A stretch of DNA of 21,255 nt, from contig DASQMI010000062.1 in assembly GCA_035645555.1 (NCBI GenBank), positions 1 through 21,255 of the forward strand, written 5' to 3'. Below, one piece after another: positions 1 through 7,062 of this stretch (position 1 is the first letter of the stretch; each line of letters starts with the position of its first letter). A program made the translations under genes and the position numbers. The notes beneath the pieces are model-generated. The model had not been told where the DNA came from and did not search any database. It worked only from the letters and a program-made list of their open reading frames with translations. The stretch comes from Lysobacter_F sp035645555. Its GTDB lineage: Bacteria; Pseudomonadota; Gammaproteobacteria; Xanthomonadales; Xanthomonadaceae.

Positions 1-2136
1 GAGCGTGACCGTGCGGCCGCGGCCGGCGAAGTAATCCTCGTTGGTGCCGCTCGGATTGGCCTGCGCGTAGTAGCCGAGGTACTGGCGGTCGAACACGTTC
101 TCGATGCCGAGCCCGAACTCGCCCCAGCGCGAGGACCAGCTCAGGCCGAGATCGACCAGCGTGTAGCCGTCGAAGTGTTCCTCCAGCCGCGCGTTGTTGA
201 CCACGCGCCCTTCGTTGATATGGCGCGACGCCAGGTGCATGCCCTGCACGCGCAGCGCCAGATCCGGGCGGATCGCCCAGCGCACGCCGAGCACGGTCTT
301 GTCCGGCCCCTGCGAACGCGCGCCGAGATCGACGTCGAGCGGCGCGCCCGGCACCGCCGCGGTGCGGCCGCGGGTGTTGGCGTAGGCGGCGGTGATCGTC
401 CACGCCGGATGCGGACGCAGTTCGCCGGCGAACTCGAAGCCCTTCACCCGCACCGGCAGGCGCGTGACCGAACCGAGGCCGGTGGTCTGATCGACGCGCA
501 CCTGGCTGCCGAGTTCGCTGCGCGAGTCGTAGTACGACGCGGTGAAGCCGCCGAGCGCGCCCGACCAGGTGAGCCCGACCTCGCGGTTGTCGGTCAGCAC
601 CGGCTCGAGCGGTGCCAGCCGCTCGACCGACTGGTTGTCGCGGTTCACCGCGCGCAGCACCAGGCCCACGTCCGGCACGCCGAAGCCTTCGTTGTAGGCG
701 GCGAACACCGACCAGCCGTCGGCGAAGCGCCACACCGCGCCGAGGTTGCCGACCCACTGGGTGAACGAGCGTTCGCCGCCCTGCACCACGCGGCGGCCGT
801 ACGTCGCCAGCGTGCGATAGGTGTCGACCTCGAGCGTCGCGTCCTCGTAGCGCGCGCCGCCGCGCACGGTGAACGGGCCGTGCTCGTATTCCAGCTGCAC
901 GAACGGTGCGCGGCTCTCGAACTGAAGCGGCGGCACCCAGGTGCGGTCGGTGCGCGCGAGGCGCTGCTCGGAGGTGTCGTCCAGCCAGTCGAGGCCGACC
1001 GTCAGTTCGAGCCCACTCACGAACAGGTCCGGCCGCACCCAGCTCGCGCGCAGGCCTTCCTTGTCGGCGACCACTTCGGACTGGTCGACGAGCGTGCCGT
1101 TCGGCGCGATCGCCGGATCCTGAAACACCGGGAAGATGCCGGCGCCGTACAGCGCCTCGAAGTCCTGCGCGTAGACCTGCAGGACCGCGCTGCCGCCGAA
1201 CAGATCGGCATGCGACCACTCCGCTGAAAGCGTGCGCACGCGGTTGCGCGCCGGCTCGCCGAGCGACGGGCCGCGCGCGGCGGACGTCGGGATGCCGCGG
1301 GCACGGTCGCCGAGCACACGGGTCCAGTCGCCGTCGCCGCGCAGGTGGAAGCGGTTGAACGACACCTGCACGCGCTGCGCCTCGCCGATGTCGAGGCCGA
1401 GCTTGGCGAACACGTCGGTCGCCTTCGAATCCTGGGTGTCGCCCTGCGTGCTCTCCAGCCCGAGCCGGCGGCCATCGCCGTCGACGCCGACCCCGCGCCA
1501 GGTCGCACCGACGTACAGCAGCGCGTCGAAGCGCTGCTTGTGCTCCAGCCGGTAGCCGGCCTTCCACAGCGCGTCGTCGTCGTGGCCTTGGGTGCCGTAT
1601 TTCAGGTCGACGGTGTGCGACGTGCCTTCGGTGCGCGGCGTGCGCGAGATGTAGTTGATGATGCCGCCGGTCGCGCCGAGCCCCTGCACCGCGGACGCGC
1701 CGCTCACCACTTCCACGCGCTCGATTACCGACGGATCGGCGAAGTACCCCTCGCGTGCGCCGGCGCGAAGCGGGTTGGACTGCGGGATCCCGTCGAACAG
1801 GATCAGCGGCGTGCGCCCACGCATCGACTCGCCGAAGCTGGTCATCTTCTGCCGCGACGGCGCGTAGCCCGGCACCTGCGCCGACAGCACCTGGCTCAGA
1901 TCCTCGCTCACCATCAGCTGCTGGTCGAGCTCCTTGCGGGTGATCACCGCGACCGCGCCGGGAATGTTGTCGATCGCCTTGGTGCTGCGGGTGGCGGTCA
2001 CCACCACGTTGTCGAGCGTGCGCGCTTCGCGTTCGGCGTCGCGGTCGCCCTCCGGTTGCTGCGGTTCGGCGGCGTGAGCGGAAAAGGCGAGCGCCAGCGC
2101 GACGGCGGCGGCGAGCGGAGCGGTACGCAGCGACAT
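1..2136 (-). CDS. TonB-dependent siderophore-type outer-membrane receptor (3' end cut by window)
   Basis: Outer-membrane gated transporter powered by TonB-ExbBD, probably for a ferric siderophore. The 712 visible codons begin with a signal peptide (residues 1-23, cleavage near AHA/AEP). A TonB-box-like VVVTATR stretch follows at 44-50, then a plug with the usual IERVEVVSGASAVQG and GIINYISR segments, then barrel strands. The visible end, DYFAGRGRTVTL, resembles the last strands of siderophore receptors, so perhaps only about ten residues lie beyond the edge. The ATG is well placed, with AAGGAG five bases upstream. A promoter whose spacer is filled by a Fur box lies about 115 bp upstream, which supports an iron role. 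The substrate cannot be read from sequence; the iron assignment rests on the Fur box and general likeness. Confidence 0.93.
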   Translation of the reverse strand, partial: MSLRTAPLAAAVALALAFSAHAAEPQQPEGDRDAEREARTLDNVVVTATRSTKAIDNIPGAVAVITRKELDQQLMVSEDLSQVLSAQVPGYAPSRQKMTSFGESMRGRTPLILFDGIPQSNPLRAGAREGYFADPSVIERVEVVSGASAVQGLGATGGIINYISRTPRTEGTSHTVDLKYGTQGHDDDALWKAGYRLEHKQRFDALLYVGATWRGVGVDGDGRRLGLESTQGDTQDSKATDVFAKLGLDIGEAQRVQVSFNRFHLRGDGDWTRVLGDRARGIPTSAARGPSLGEPARNRVRTLSAEWSHADLFGGSAVLQVYAQDFEALYGAGIFPVFQDPAIAPNGTLVDQSEVVADKEGLRASWVRPDLFVSGLELTVGLDWLDDTSEQRLARTDRTWVPPLQFESRAPFVQLEYEHGPFTVRGGARYEDATLEVDTYRTLATYGRRVVQGGERSFTQWVGNLGAVWRFADGWSVFAAYNEGFGVPDVGLVLRAVNRDNQSVERLAPLEPVLTDNREVGLTWSGALGGFTASYYDSRSELGSQVRVDQTTGLGSVTRLPVRVKGFEFAGELRPHPAWTITAAYANTRGRTAAVPGAPLDVDLGARSQGPDKTVLGVRWAIRPDLALRVQGMHLASRHINEGRVVNNARLEEHFDGYTLVDLGLSWSSRWGEFGLGIENVFDRQYLGYYAQANPSGTNEDYFAGRGRTVTL

Positions 2137-2251
2137 CGGAACTCCTTGTGGCATCGTCCCGCGCACCCGGCGAGGGCATTCGCCGGTGCGGCACCGGCAG
2201 CGGACGGGAGGAAACGGGGGAGGCAGGCGCGGGCCTGCCTGGGGCGCGGCC

Positions 2252-2279
2252 ATCTTAATGAGAATTATTCTCTTTTCAA
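2252..2279 (-). promoter_or_regulatory. Sigma-70-type promoter of the TonB receptor, overlapped by a Fur box
   Basis: Read on the minus strand, TTGAAA (2279-2274, 5 of 6 to TTGACA) and TAAGAT (2257-2252, 4 of 6 to TATAAT) are 16 bases apart. The spacer is almost entirely the Fur-box palindrome, the classic arrangement for iron repression. Transcription would start near 2245, giving an untranslated leader of about 110 bases. This is inferred from motifs only. Confidence 0.65.
2257..2275. promoter_or_regulatory. Fur box
   Basis: The 19-mer AATGAGAATTATTCTCTTT is a 9-1-9 inverted repeat with 8 of 9 positions paired. It closely resembles the Fur consensus of AATGAGAAT half-sites. It lies in the 197-bp divergent gap, 120 bp before the TonB receptor start and 58 bp before the dipeptidase start, so iron-loaded Fur could control both genes. 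Confidence 0.8.
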
Positions 2280-2333
2280 CCGGCGCGGCCGCGCGCGGGC
2301 TATAAGAAGGCCCCGCCTCGCCTGGACGCCCCG

Positions 2334-3533
2334 ATGCGCCTTGCCCTCGCCTGCACCGCCGCCCTGCTGCTCGCCTCCGCCCATGCCGCCGAACCCGGCG
2401 AGGCTGCGCGCCGGCTGGCGCAGGAGGCGGTGATCGTCGATACCCACATCGACGCGCCGTACATGCTGAACAAGCAGTGGCGCGACCTCGGATTCGACGC
2501 GCCGGGCGTCGAGTTCGACTATCCGCGCGCGCGCCGCGGCGGGCTGGACGTCGCGTTCATGTCGATCTACACCTCGCCCGAGGAGGACGCGGCCGGCACC
2601 GCGCGCCAGCGCGCGCACCAGCAAATCGATTCGGGCGAGGCGCTGGTCGCGCGCCATCCGGACAAGTTCGCGCTGCTGCGCTCGCCGGCCGACCTCGACC
2701 GCCTGCGCGCTGGCGGCCGCGTGCTGCTCGCGCTCGGCATGGAGAACGGCGCGCCGATCGGCGATGACCTCGCGCAGCTCGAAGCATTCCATCGCCGCGG
2801 CGTCCGCTACATCACCTTGGCACACAGCCACAGCAACCGCATCGCCGACGGCTCGTACTCGCTGGCGCGCCCGCACGGCGGGCTCAGCGCGTTCGGCGAG
2901 CGCGTGGTCGCGGAGATGAACCGGCTCGGCATCATGGTCGACGTCTCCCACCTGTCCGACGATGCGGCACGCGACGTGCTGCGAGTGACCAAGGCGCCAG
3001 TGATCGCCAGCCATTCCGGCATGCGCCATTTCACCCCGGGCTTCGAGCGCAACCTCAGCGACGAACTGGCGAAGGCGATCGCGGCTAACGGCGGCGTCAT
3101 CCAGATCGTGTTTGGCAGCGGCTTCATCGATGCCAAGGCCGCCGCCGACACGCTCGCCTACTTCAGGGCGCTGGCGGAGTTCGAGCGCGAGCTGGAAGCC
3201 GCGCAGGCGCGCGGCGAGGCGCCGAAGAAGACGCTGGCGCAGTTCGATGCGGAATGGGAAGCCGCGCATCCGATGCCGGCGACGCGCATGGAGCAGGTGG
3301 TGGATCAGATCGACTACGCGGTGAAGCTGGTCGGCGAAGACCACGTCGGCATCGGCTCGGACTTCGACGGCGTCAGCGGCGCGCTGCCGGAGGGCCTGCG
3401 CACGGTCGCCGACTACCCGAATCTGATCGAGGCGCTGCGCCAGCGCGGCTATTCCGACGCGCGGCTGCGCAAGATCCTCGGCGGCAACCTGCTGCGGGTG
3501 TGGCGCGAGGTCGAGGCGCGCGCGCAACGCTGA
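2334..3533 (+). CDS. Secreted membrane-dipeptidase family (peptidase M19) enzyme
   Basis: Zinc dipeptidase of the renal dipeptidase (M19) family, probably periplasmic; it would hydrolyse dipeptides, possibly including D-amino-acid-containing ones. Residues 1-19 form a signal peptide (hydrophobic core, then AHA-AE). The binuclear metal site is complete by alignment from memory: H38-x-D40, E137, H206 (DVSH), H227 (ASHSG) and D342 (GSDFDG). The 399 residues are normal for exported bacterial members. The start follows a possible -10 TATAAG at 2301-2306, and the Shine-Dalgarno sequence is weak. It is divergent from the TonB receptor and shares its intergenic Fur box. A convergent terminator follows the stop. 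The physiological substrate is unknown. Confidence 0.93.
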   Translation: MRLALACTAALLLASAHAAEPGEAARRLAQEAVIVDTHIDAPYMLNKQWRDLGFDAPGVEFDYPRARRGGLDVAFMSIYTSPEEDAAGTARQRAHQQIDSGEALVARHPDKFALLRSPADLDRLRAGGRVLLALGMENGAPIGDDLAQLEAFHRRGVRYITLAHSHSNRIADGSYSLARPHGGLSAFGERVVAEMNRLGIMVDVSHLSDDAARDVLRVTKAPVIASHSGMRHFTPGFERNLSDELAKAIAANGGVIQIVFGSGFIDAKAAADTLAYFRALAEFERELEAAQARGEAPKKTLAQFDAEWEAAHPMPATRMEQVVDQIDYAVKLVGEDHVGIGSDFDGVSGALPEGLRTVADYPNLIEALRQRGYSDARLRKILGGNLLRVWREVEARAQR

Positions 3534-3552
3534 GCGCGCGGCCCGGAAACGA

Positions 3553-3578
3553 CGAAGCCCCGCATTGGCGGGGCTTCG
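3553..3578. terminator. Bidirectional hairpin between the M19 dipeptidase and Thx genes
   Basis: A perfect 11-bp stem (CGAAGCCCCGC / GCGGGGCTTCG) with an ATTG loop starts 19 bases after the dipeptidase stop and sits 20 bases past the Thx stop on the other strand. Neither side has a strong U-tract, but the position between convergent genes fits a shared terminator. Confidence 0.75.
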
Positions 3579-3597
3579 GTCGCGTCGCGGCAGGGGC

Positions 3598-3792
3598 TTA
3601 CTCCTTGCCGGCGGTCTTCTTCGCGACGACCTTCTTGGCCGGCGCCTTGGCGGCGGTCTTGGTCGCGGTCTTCTTGGCGACCGGCGCGGTCGCGCCCGCG
3701 GCCTTCTTGATCGCCGGCGACTTCGGCCGGGCGTTGCCGTAGCTGGAGTTGTAGCGCTTGCCCTTGGCGGTTCTGCGGTCGCCCTTGCCCAT
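3598..3792 (-). CDS. 30S ribosomal protein Thx (THX/bTHX) family with Lys/Ala-rich tail
   Basis: A 64-residue, very basic protein. The N-terminus, MGKGDRRTAKGKRYNSSYGN followed by ARPK, matches the short bTHX peptide (MGKGDxxTxxGKxxxxxYGNxRP). In Thermus that peptide binds in the head of the 30S subunit and stabilises 16S rRNA. Residues 1-24 are this core. Residues 25-64 are a low-complexity tail of Lys-Lys pairs spaced by Ala, Thr, Pro and Val, like the tails of histone H1-like bacterial proteins. The family is often only about 25-30 residues, so this one is extended. GAGG lies about 11 bases before the ATG. It stands alone, convergent with the dipeptidase and downstream of the MerC-like gene on the same strand (82-bp gap). 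Confidence 0.82.
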   Translation of the reverse strand: MGKGDRRTAKGKRYNSSYGNARPKSPAIKKAAGATAPVAKKTATKTAAKAPAKKVVAKKTAGKE

Positions 3793-3874
3793 GCTCTTGA
3801 TTCCTCGATGCGGTGATGCGGCGCGATGGCCGGAAAGCGCGCAATCTTAGCACGCCGCTCCGCGCGGCCGGCCC

Positions 3875-4267
3875 CTAGCGCGCGCGGGCGTGGGTGAGGC
3901 GGAGGTTGACCAGATGCGCCGCGGCGAGCAGCAGTCCGCCGGTGGTCATGATGGCGACGTGGGTCAGCGTGTGGTTGTGCAGCGGCGAGAACGCCCCCAC
4001 CCACACCAGCGCAAGGCCCGGCGCCAGCAGCGCCCATGCATGGAAGCGGCGGTGGCGCCGCCAGCCCAGCGTCAGCGTGGTCGCCGCCAGCAGGGTGGCG
4101 AAGACCACGAACGCCTGGTCGAAATCGACCCAGCCACCGAGGCCCAGCCCGAGCGACGGCAGCAGCGCCAGGCCGACCGGCAGCATTGCGCAATGCAGCG
4201 CGCACAGCACCGAGGCGGCGAAGCCCAGGCGGTCGGCCTTGCGCAGGGCGGAGGGCGAAACGGGCAT
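3875..4267 (-). CDS. MerC-domain small integral membrane protein
   Basis: A 130-residue inner-membrane protein with four predicted hydrophobic segments (about 13-40, 47-67, 77-94 and 103-121). It has a MerC-type Cys-x3-Cys motif in the first helix (C22, C26 in LCALHC) and a His-containing loop (H97, H99, H103 in LHNHTLTH). MerC proteins move mercuric ions, but isolated chromosomal homologues without a mer operon are common and their metal is uncertain. It is divergent from the ZnuD-like receptor, with a Zur-box-like palindrome between them, which points to zinc. The chosen ATG is preceded by GACGAAAG. An in-frame ATG at 4303 would add 12 proline-rich residues but would lie inside the -10 region, so it is unlikely. 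Confidence 0.82.
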   Translation of the reverse strand: MPVSPSALRKADRLGFAASVLCALHCAMLPVGLALLPSLGLGLGGWVDFDQAFVVFATLLAATTLTLGWRRHRRFHAWALLAPGLALVWVGAFSPLHNHTLTHVAIMTTGGLLLAAAHLVNLRLTHARAR

Positions 4268-4296
4268 GACTTTCGTCGGGGGCGGCGGCTGGCTTC

Positions 4297-4314
4297 GAAA
4301 CATTATAACATTTC
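4297..4314. promoter_or_regulatory. Zur-box-like operator overlapping two divergent -10 elements
   Basis: GAAACATTATAACATTTC is an imperfect 18-bp palindrome with 7 of 9 pairs. Its reverse strand begins GAAATGTTATAAT, the left part of the gammaproteobacterial Zur operator. It contains a perfect TATAAT on the minus strand (4307-4302) and TATAAC on the plus strand (4304-4309). It is placed symmetrically, 29 bp from each start codon (4267 and 4344). Neither side has a convincing -35. Regulation by the Zur encoded at 6576-7058 is inferred. Confidence 0.7.
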
Positions 4315-4343
4315 CCAATCGATCGCAGTCTATCCCACCCGCC

Positions 4344-6494
4344 ATGACGAACGCCTTGACGCTCCGTCGCTCTCCGCTCGCCCTCGCGCTGTGCCTGGCA
4401 CTGGCGCCCGCGCCCGCGCTGGCCGCCGGCCAGGACGACCCGCGCCACACCGATGCCAAGGACCTCGACCACGTGGTGGTCACCGCCAGCCCGCTGCGCG
4501 GCACCGCCGAGGACCTCACCCACCCGGTCGAGGTCCTGGCCGGCGAACGCCTGGACGAGGTCAAGGCGAGTTCGCTGGGCGAGACGGTGAACCGCCTGCC
4601 CGGCGTGCAGTCGTCGTACTTCGGCCCCGGCGTCGGCCGTCCGATCGTGCGCGGCCTGGAAGGCGCGCGCGTGCAGGTGCTCGCGGGCGGGCTGTCGGCC
4701 GGCGACGTGTCCACCGTGAGCGTCGACCACGCGGTCAGCATCGAGCCGTTTCTCGCCGACCAGATCGAGGTGCTGAAAGGCCCGGCCACGCTGCTGTACG
4801 GCAGCGGGGCGATCGGCGGCGCGGTCAACGTGGTCGACGGCCGTATTCCGGAAACGCGGCCGGAGCGGCCGTTCGGCGGTCGCGCGGAACTGCGCGCGGG
4901 TACGGTGAACGACGAGCGCACCGGCATGGTGCGCCTGGATGGCGGCAGCGACGTCGGCCTCGCATTCCACTTCGACGCGCTGCAGCGCGAGACCGACGAC
5001 TTCGACATCCCCGGTTACCCGGAAAGCGCGCGGCTGCTGGCCGAAGAACAGGAAGAGCCCGATCCCGCCGAGCGCGGCGTGCTCACCAACAGCGCGCTGC
5101 GCACCAGCAGCGGCGCGTTCGGCCTGTCGTGGGTCGGCGAACGCGGCTTCCTCGGTGCGGGCTACAGCCTGTTCAGCACGCGCTACGGCATTCCGGGCCA
5201 TGCGCACGAGCACGAGGACGAACCGTCCGAGGATGCCGGCGAATCGGGCACCCGGGTGGTGCTCGACCAGCACCGCACCGAGCTGCGCGGCGGCCTCGAC
5301 CGGCTCGGCGTGTTCGAAAGCCTGCGGGTGAAGGCGGCCAATACCGAGTACACCCATACCGAGTACGAAGGCGACGAGGTCGGCACGGTGTTCGAGAACG
5401 ACACCGTCGAGGCCCGGCTGGAACTCACCCACGCGTGGGCCGGCTGGACCGGTGCGTTCGGCGTGCAGTGGACCGCGCGCGATTTCGCCGCGCTCGGCGA
5501 GGAGGCGTTCGTGCCCGGCTCGCGCTCGCGCGACGCCGGCGTGTTCTGGGTGGGCCAGCGCGCGATCGGTCCGCTGCAGCTGGAAGTGGGCGCCCGCTAC
5601 GACCGCAACCGGATCGACGTCGACGAAGCCGAGGCGATCGGGCCGTCCCGCAAGTTCGACGCGCACAGCCTGTCGGCGGCGCTGAAGTGGGAAGTAGGCG
5701 AACGGCTCGAGCTGCGCTTCGGCCTCGACCGCGCCCAGCGCACGCCGGGTGCCGAGGAGCTCTATTCCAACGGCCTGCACGTCGCCACCCGCAGCTACGA
5801 ATTCGGCGATCCCACGCTCGACACCGAGACCGCCAACCGCGCCGAGCTCGGCCTGCACTGGCACGGCGAACGGCTGCGCGTGGGCGCGTCGCTGTACCAC
5901 GTGCGCTACGACGACTTCATCTACCTCGCCGCCACCGGCATCGAGCACGACGGCACGCCGGCGCGCGCCTGGACCCAGGGCGACGCGCGCTTCACCGGCG
6001 GCGAAGCGGAGATCGAATGGACGTTCGTGGAGAACGCCAGCGGCAGCTGGCAGCTGCGCGCGTTCGGCGACGTGGTGCGCGCACGTCTCGACGGCGGCAC
6101 GGCGCGGCCGGCCGTGTTCGCGATTCCCGCCGAAGACGGCACGGTCACCGCGTACGCGGTCGAGCTGGGCGCGGGCGGCGACCTGCCGCGGATCGCCGCG
6201 CCGCGCTTCGGCGGCGAGCTGCGCTGGGAGCGCGGCGCATGGCGCGCGGCGCTGGGCGCGGTGCGTTACCGCCGCCAGGACCGGGTGGCGGCGTTCGAGG
6301 AGGAGACGCCGGGCTACACGCTGGTCGACGCGCACATCGCGTGGCACGTCGACACCGGCGCGGGCGCCTGGGAACTGTTCCTCGACGGCAACAACCTCAC
6401 CGACGAGGAGGCGCGGCCGCACACGTCGTTCCTGAAGGACCTCGCGCCGCTGCCCGGCCGCAACCTGAGCTTCGGCGTGCGCGTGTTCTTCTGA
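4344..6494 (+). CDS. ZnuD-like TonB-dependent outer-membrane receptor (probable zinc uptake)
   Basis: A complete 716-residue TonB-dependent transporter. It has a signal peptide (about 1-28, ending PALA-AG), a TonB-box-like VVVTASP, and a plug with RPIVRGLEGARVQVL and GPATLLYGSGAIGGAVNVVDG. These are hallmarks of the ZnuD/zinc-receptor branch of the family. The barrel ends with a terminal Phe. An acidic, His-rich stretch at residues 286-300 (HAHEHEDEPSEDAGE) probably lies on an extracellular loop and resembles the metal-capturing loop of neisserial ZnuD. The ATG follows the Zur-like operator by 29 bp. It is divergent from the MerC-like gene and convergent with zur. The metal could also be another divalent cation, so zinc is inference from motif, operator and neighbours. 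Confidence 0.9.
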   Translation: MTNALTLRRSPLALALCLALAPAPALAAGQDDPRHTDAKDLDHVVVTASPLRGTAEDLTHPVEVLAGERLDEVKASSLGETVNRLPGVQSSYFGPGVGRPIVRGLEGARVQVLAGGLSAGDVSTVSVDHAVSIEPFLADQIEVLKGPATLLYGSGAIGGAVNVVDGRIPETRPERPFGGRAELRAGTVNDERTGMVRLDGGSDVGLAFHFDALQRETDDFDIPGYPESARLLAEEQEEPDPAERGVLTNSALRTSSGAFGLSWVGERGFLGAGYSLFSTRYGIPGHAHEHEDEPSEDAGESGTRVVLDQHRTELRGGLDRLGVFESLRVKAANTEYTHTEYEGDEVGTVFENDTVEARLELTHAWAGWTGAFGVQWTARDFAALGEEAFVPGSRSRDAGVFWVGQRAIGPLQLEVGARYDRNRIDVDEAEAIGPSRKFDAHSLSAALKWEVGERLELRFGLDRAQRTPGAEELYSNGLHVATRSYEFGDPTLDTETANRAELGLHWHGERLRVGASLYHVRYDDFIYLAATGIEHDGTPARAWTQGDARFTGGEAEIEWTFVENASGSWQLRAFGDVVRARLDGGTARPAVFAIPAEDGTVTAYAVELGAGGDLPRIAAPRFGGELRWERGAWRAALGAVRYRRQDRVAAFEEETPGYTLVDAHIAWHVDTGAGAWELFLDGNNLTDEEARPHTSFLKDLAPLPGRNLSFGVRVFF

Positions 6495-6533
6495 GCGGGC
6501 TGGGTCGCGGCTGCTGCAGCGAAAGATGGGATT

Positions 6534-6560
6534 GGATCGCGGCTGAGGCCGCTCCTACAG
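6534..6560 (-). repeat. REP-like palindromic repeat, copy 1
   Basis: Read on the minus strand, a GTAG-headed GC-rich imperfect palindrome: CTGTAGGAGCGG, then CCTCAGCCGCGATCC. It matches the copy at 10053-10079 at 25 of 27 positions, in the opposite orientation. It resembles the short extragenic repeats common in Pseudomonas and Stenotrophomonas. It lies between the convergent receptor and zur genes. A half-similar GTCGCGGCTGCTGCAGCG stretch begins near 6503. Confidence 0.75.
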
Positions 6561-6575
6561 GCTGGCCCAGGCGGC

Positions 6576-7058
6576 TCAGGTCTGACGCGCGCAGTCGGCG
6601 CACATGCCGTGCACTTCCAGCGTCTGCGCGCTCGGCGTGAAGCCGAGTTCGCGTGCGCGCGCATCGAGCATGGCGACGATGCGCTCGTCCTCCAGCTCGA
6701 CCGCGGACTGGCAACGGTCGCAGATCAGGAACGGCACTGCATGCTGCGCCCCACCGGGGTGATGGCAGCCGACAAACGCGTTGATCGACGCGAGCTTGTG
6801 AATGAAGCCGTGCTCGAGCAGGAAATCCAGCGCGCGATAGACGGTCGGCGGCGCCGCCGCGTCGTGAGTCGTCTTCATCCGGTCGAGCAGCTCGTAGGCC
6901 TTGATCGGCCGACCGGCGTCGGCGATCAGGCGCAGCGCATGCGCCCGGATCGGGGTCAGCCGCAGCCCGCGCGATTCGCAGACCCGCTCCACCTCGTGCA
7001 CGAACGCGTCGCCGTCGTGGACGTGGTGCTGCGGGTCGGTGCAGGCATGCCGGGCCAT
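6576..7058 (-). CDS. zur: Zinc uptake regulator, Fur family
   Basis: A 160-residue zinc-responsive repressor with an N-terminal winged helix and a C-terminal dimerisation domain. The sensory site is complete and spaced exactly as in E. coli Zur with a +10 offset: H87, C98, H106, E121. The structural zinc site is also present: C113-x2-C116 and C153-x2-C156. This separates it from Fur. A His-rich N-terminal extension (H4, H11, H12, H14) is extra. The ATG at 7058 was chosen over an upstream in-frame codon because GAGG sits just before it and family length fits. It begins only 4 nt after the gltX stop, so it is probably co-transcribed and translationally coupled. Likely targets are the Zur-box-like site at 4297-4314 and both genes flanking it. 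Confidence 0.93.
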   Translation of the reverse strand: MARHACTDPQHHVHDGDAFVHEVERVCESRGLRLTPIRAHALRLIADAGRPIKAYELLDRMKTTHDAAAPPTVYRALDFLLEHGFIHKLASINAFVGCHHPGGAQHAVPFLICDRCQSAVELEDERIVAMLDARARELGFTPSAQTLEVHGMCADCARQT

Positions 7059-7062
7059 GCCC

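Noticed and set aside
175..2433. Several plus-strand frames of 150-360 codons opposite the left-edge TonB receptor.
   Set aside because: The receptor frame has a signal peptide, plug motifs, Shine-Dalgarno site and promoter; the opposing frames have none.
4301..4303. Upstream ATG (minus strand) adding 12 residues to the MerC-like protein.
   Set aside because: It falls within the predicted -10 box and Zur palindrome, so it would not be in the mRNA; the added residues are not membrane-like.
2265..6422. A 1,385-codon minus-strand frame running through the dipeptidase and the ZnuD-like receptor.
   Set aside because: It crosses several confirmed genes, the Zur operator and two terminator/promoter regions, and its product is composition-driven; it is a shadow frame.
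6314..6664. Short frame translating the REP-like region with a GLSRDP-type peptide, also seen near 10000-10100 as GFSRDP.
   Set aside because: Such peptides arise from translating REP repeats and are a frequent source of spurious gene calls.
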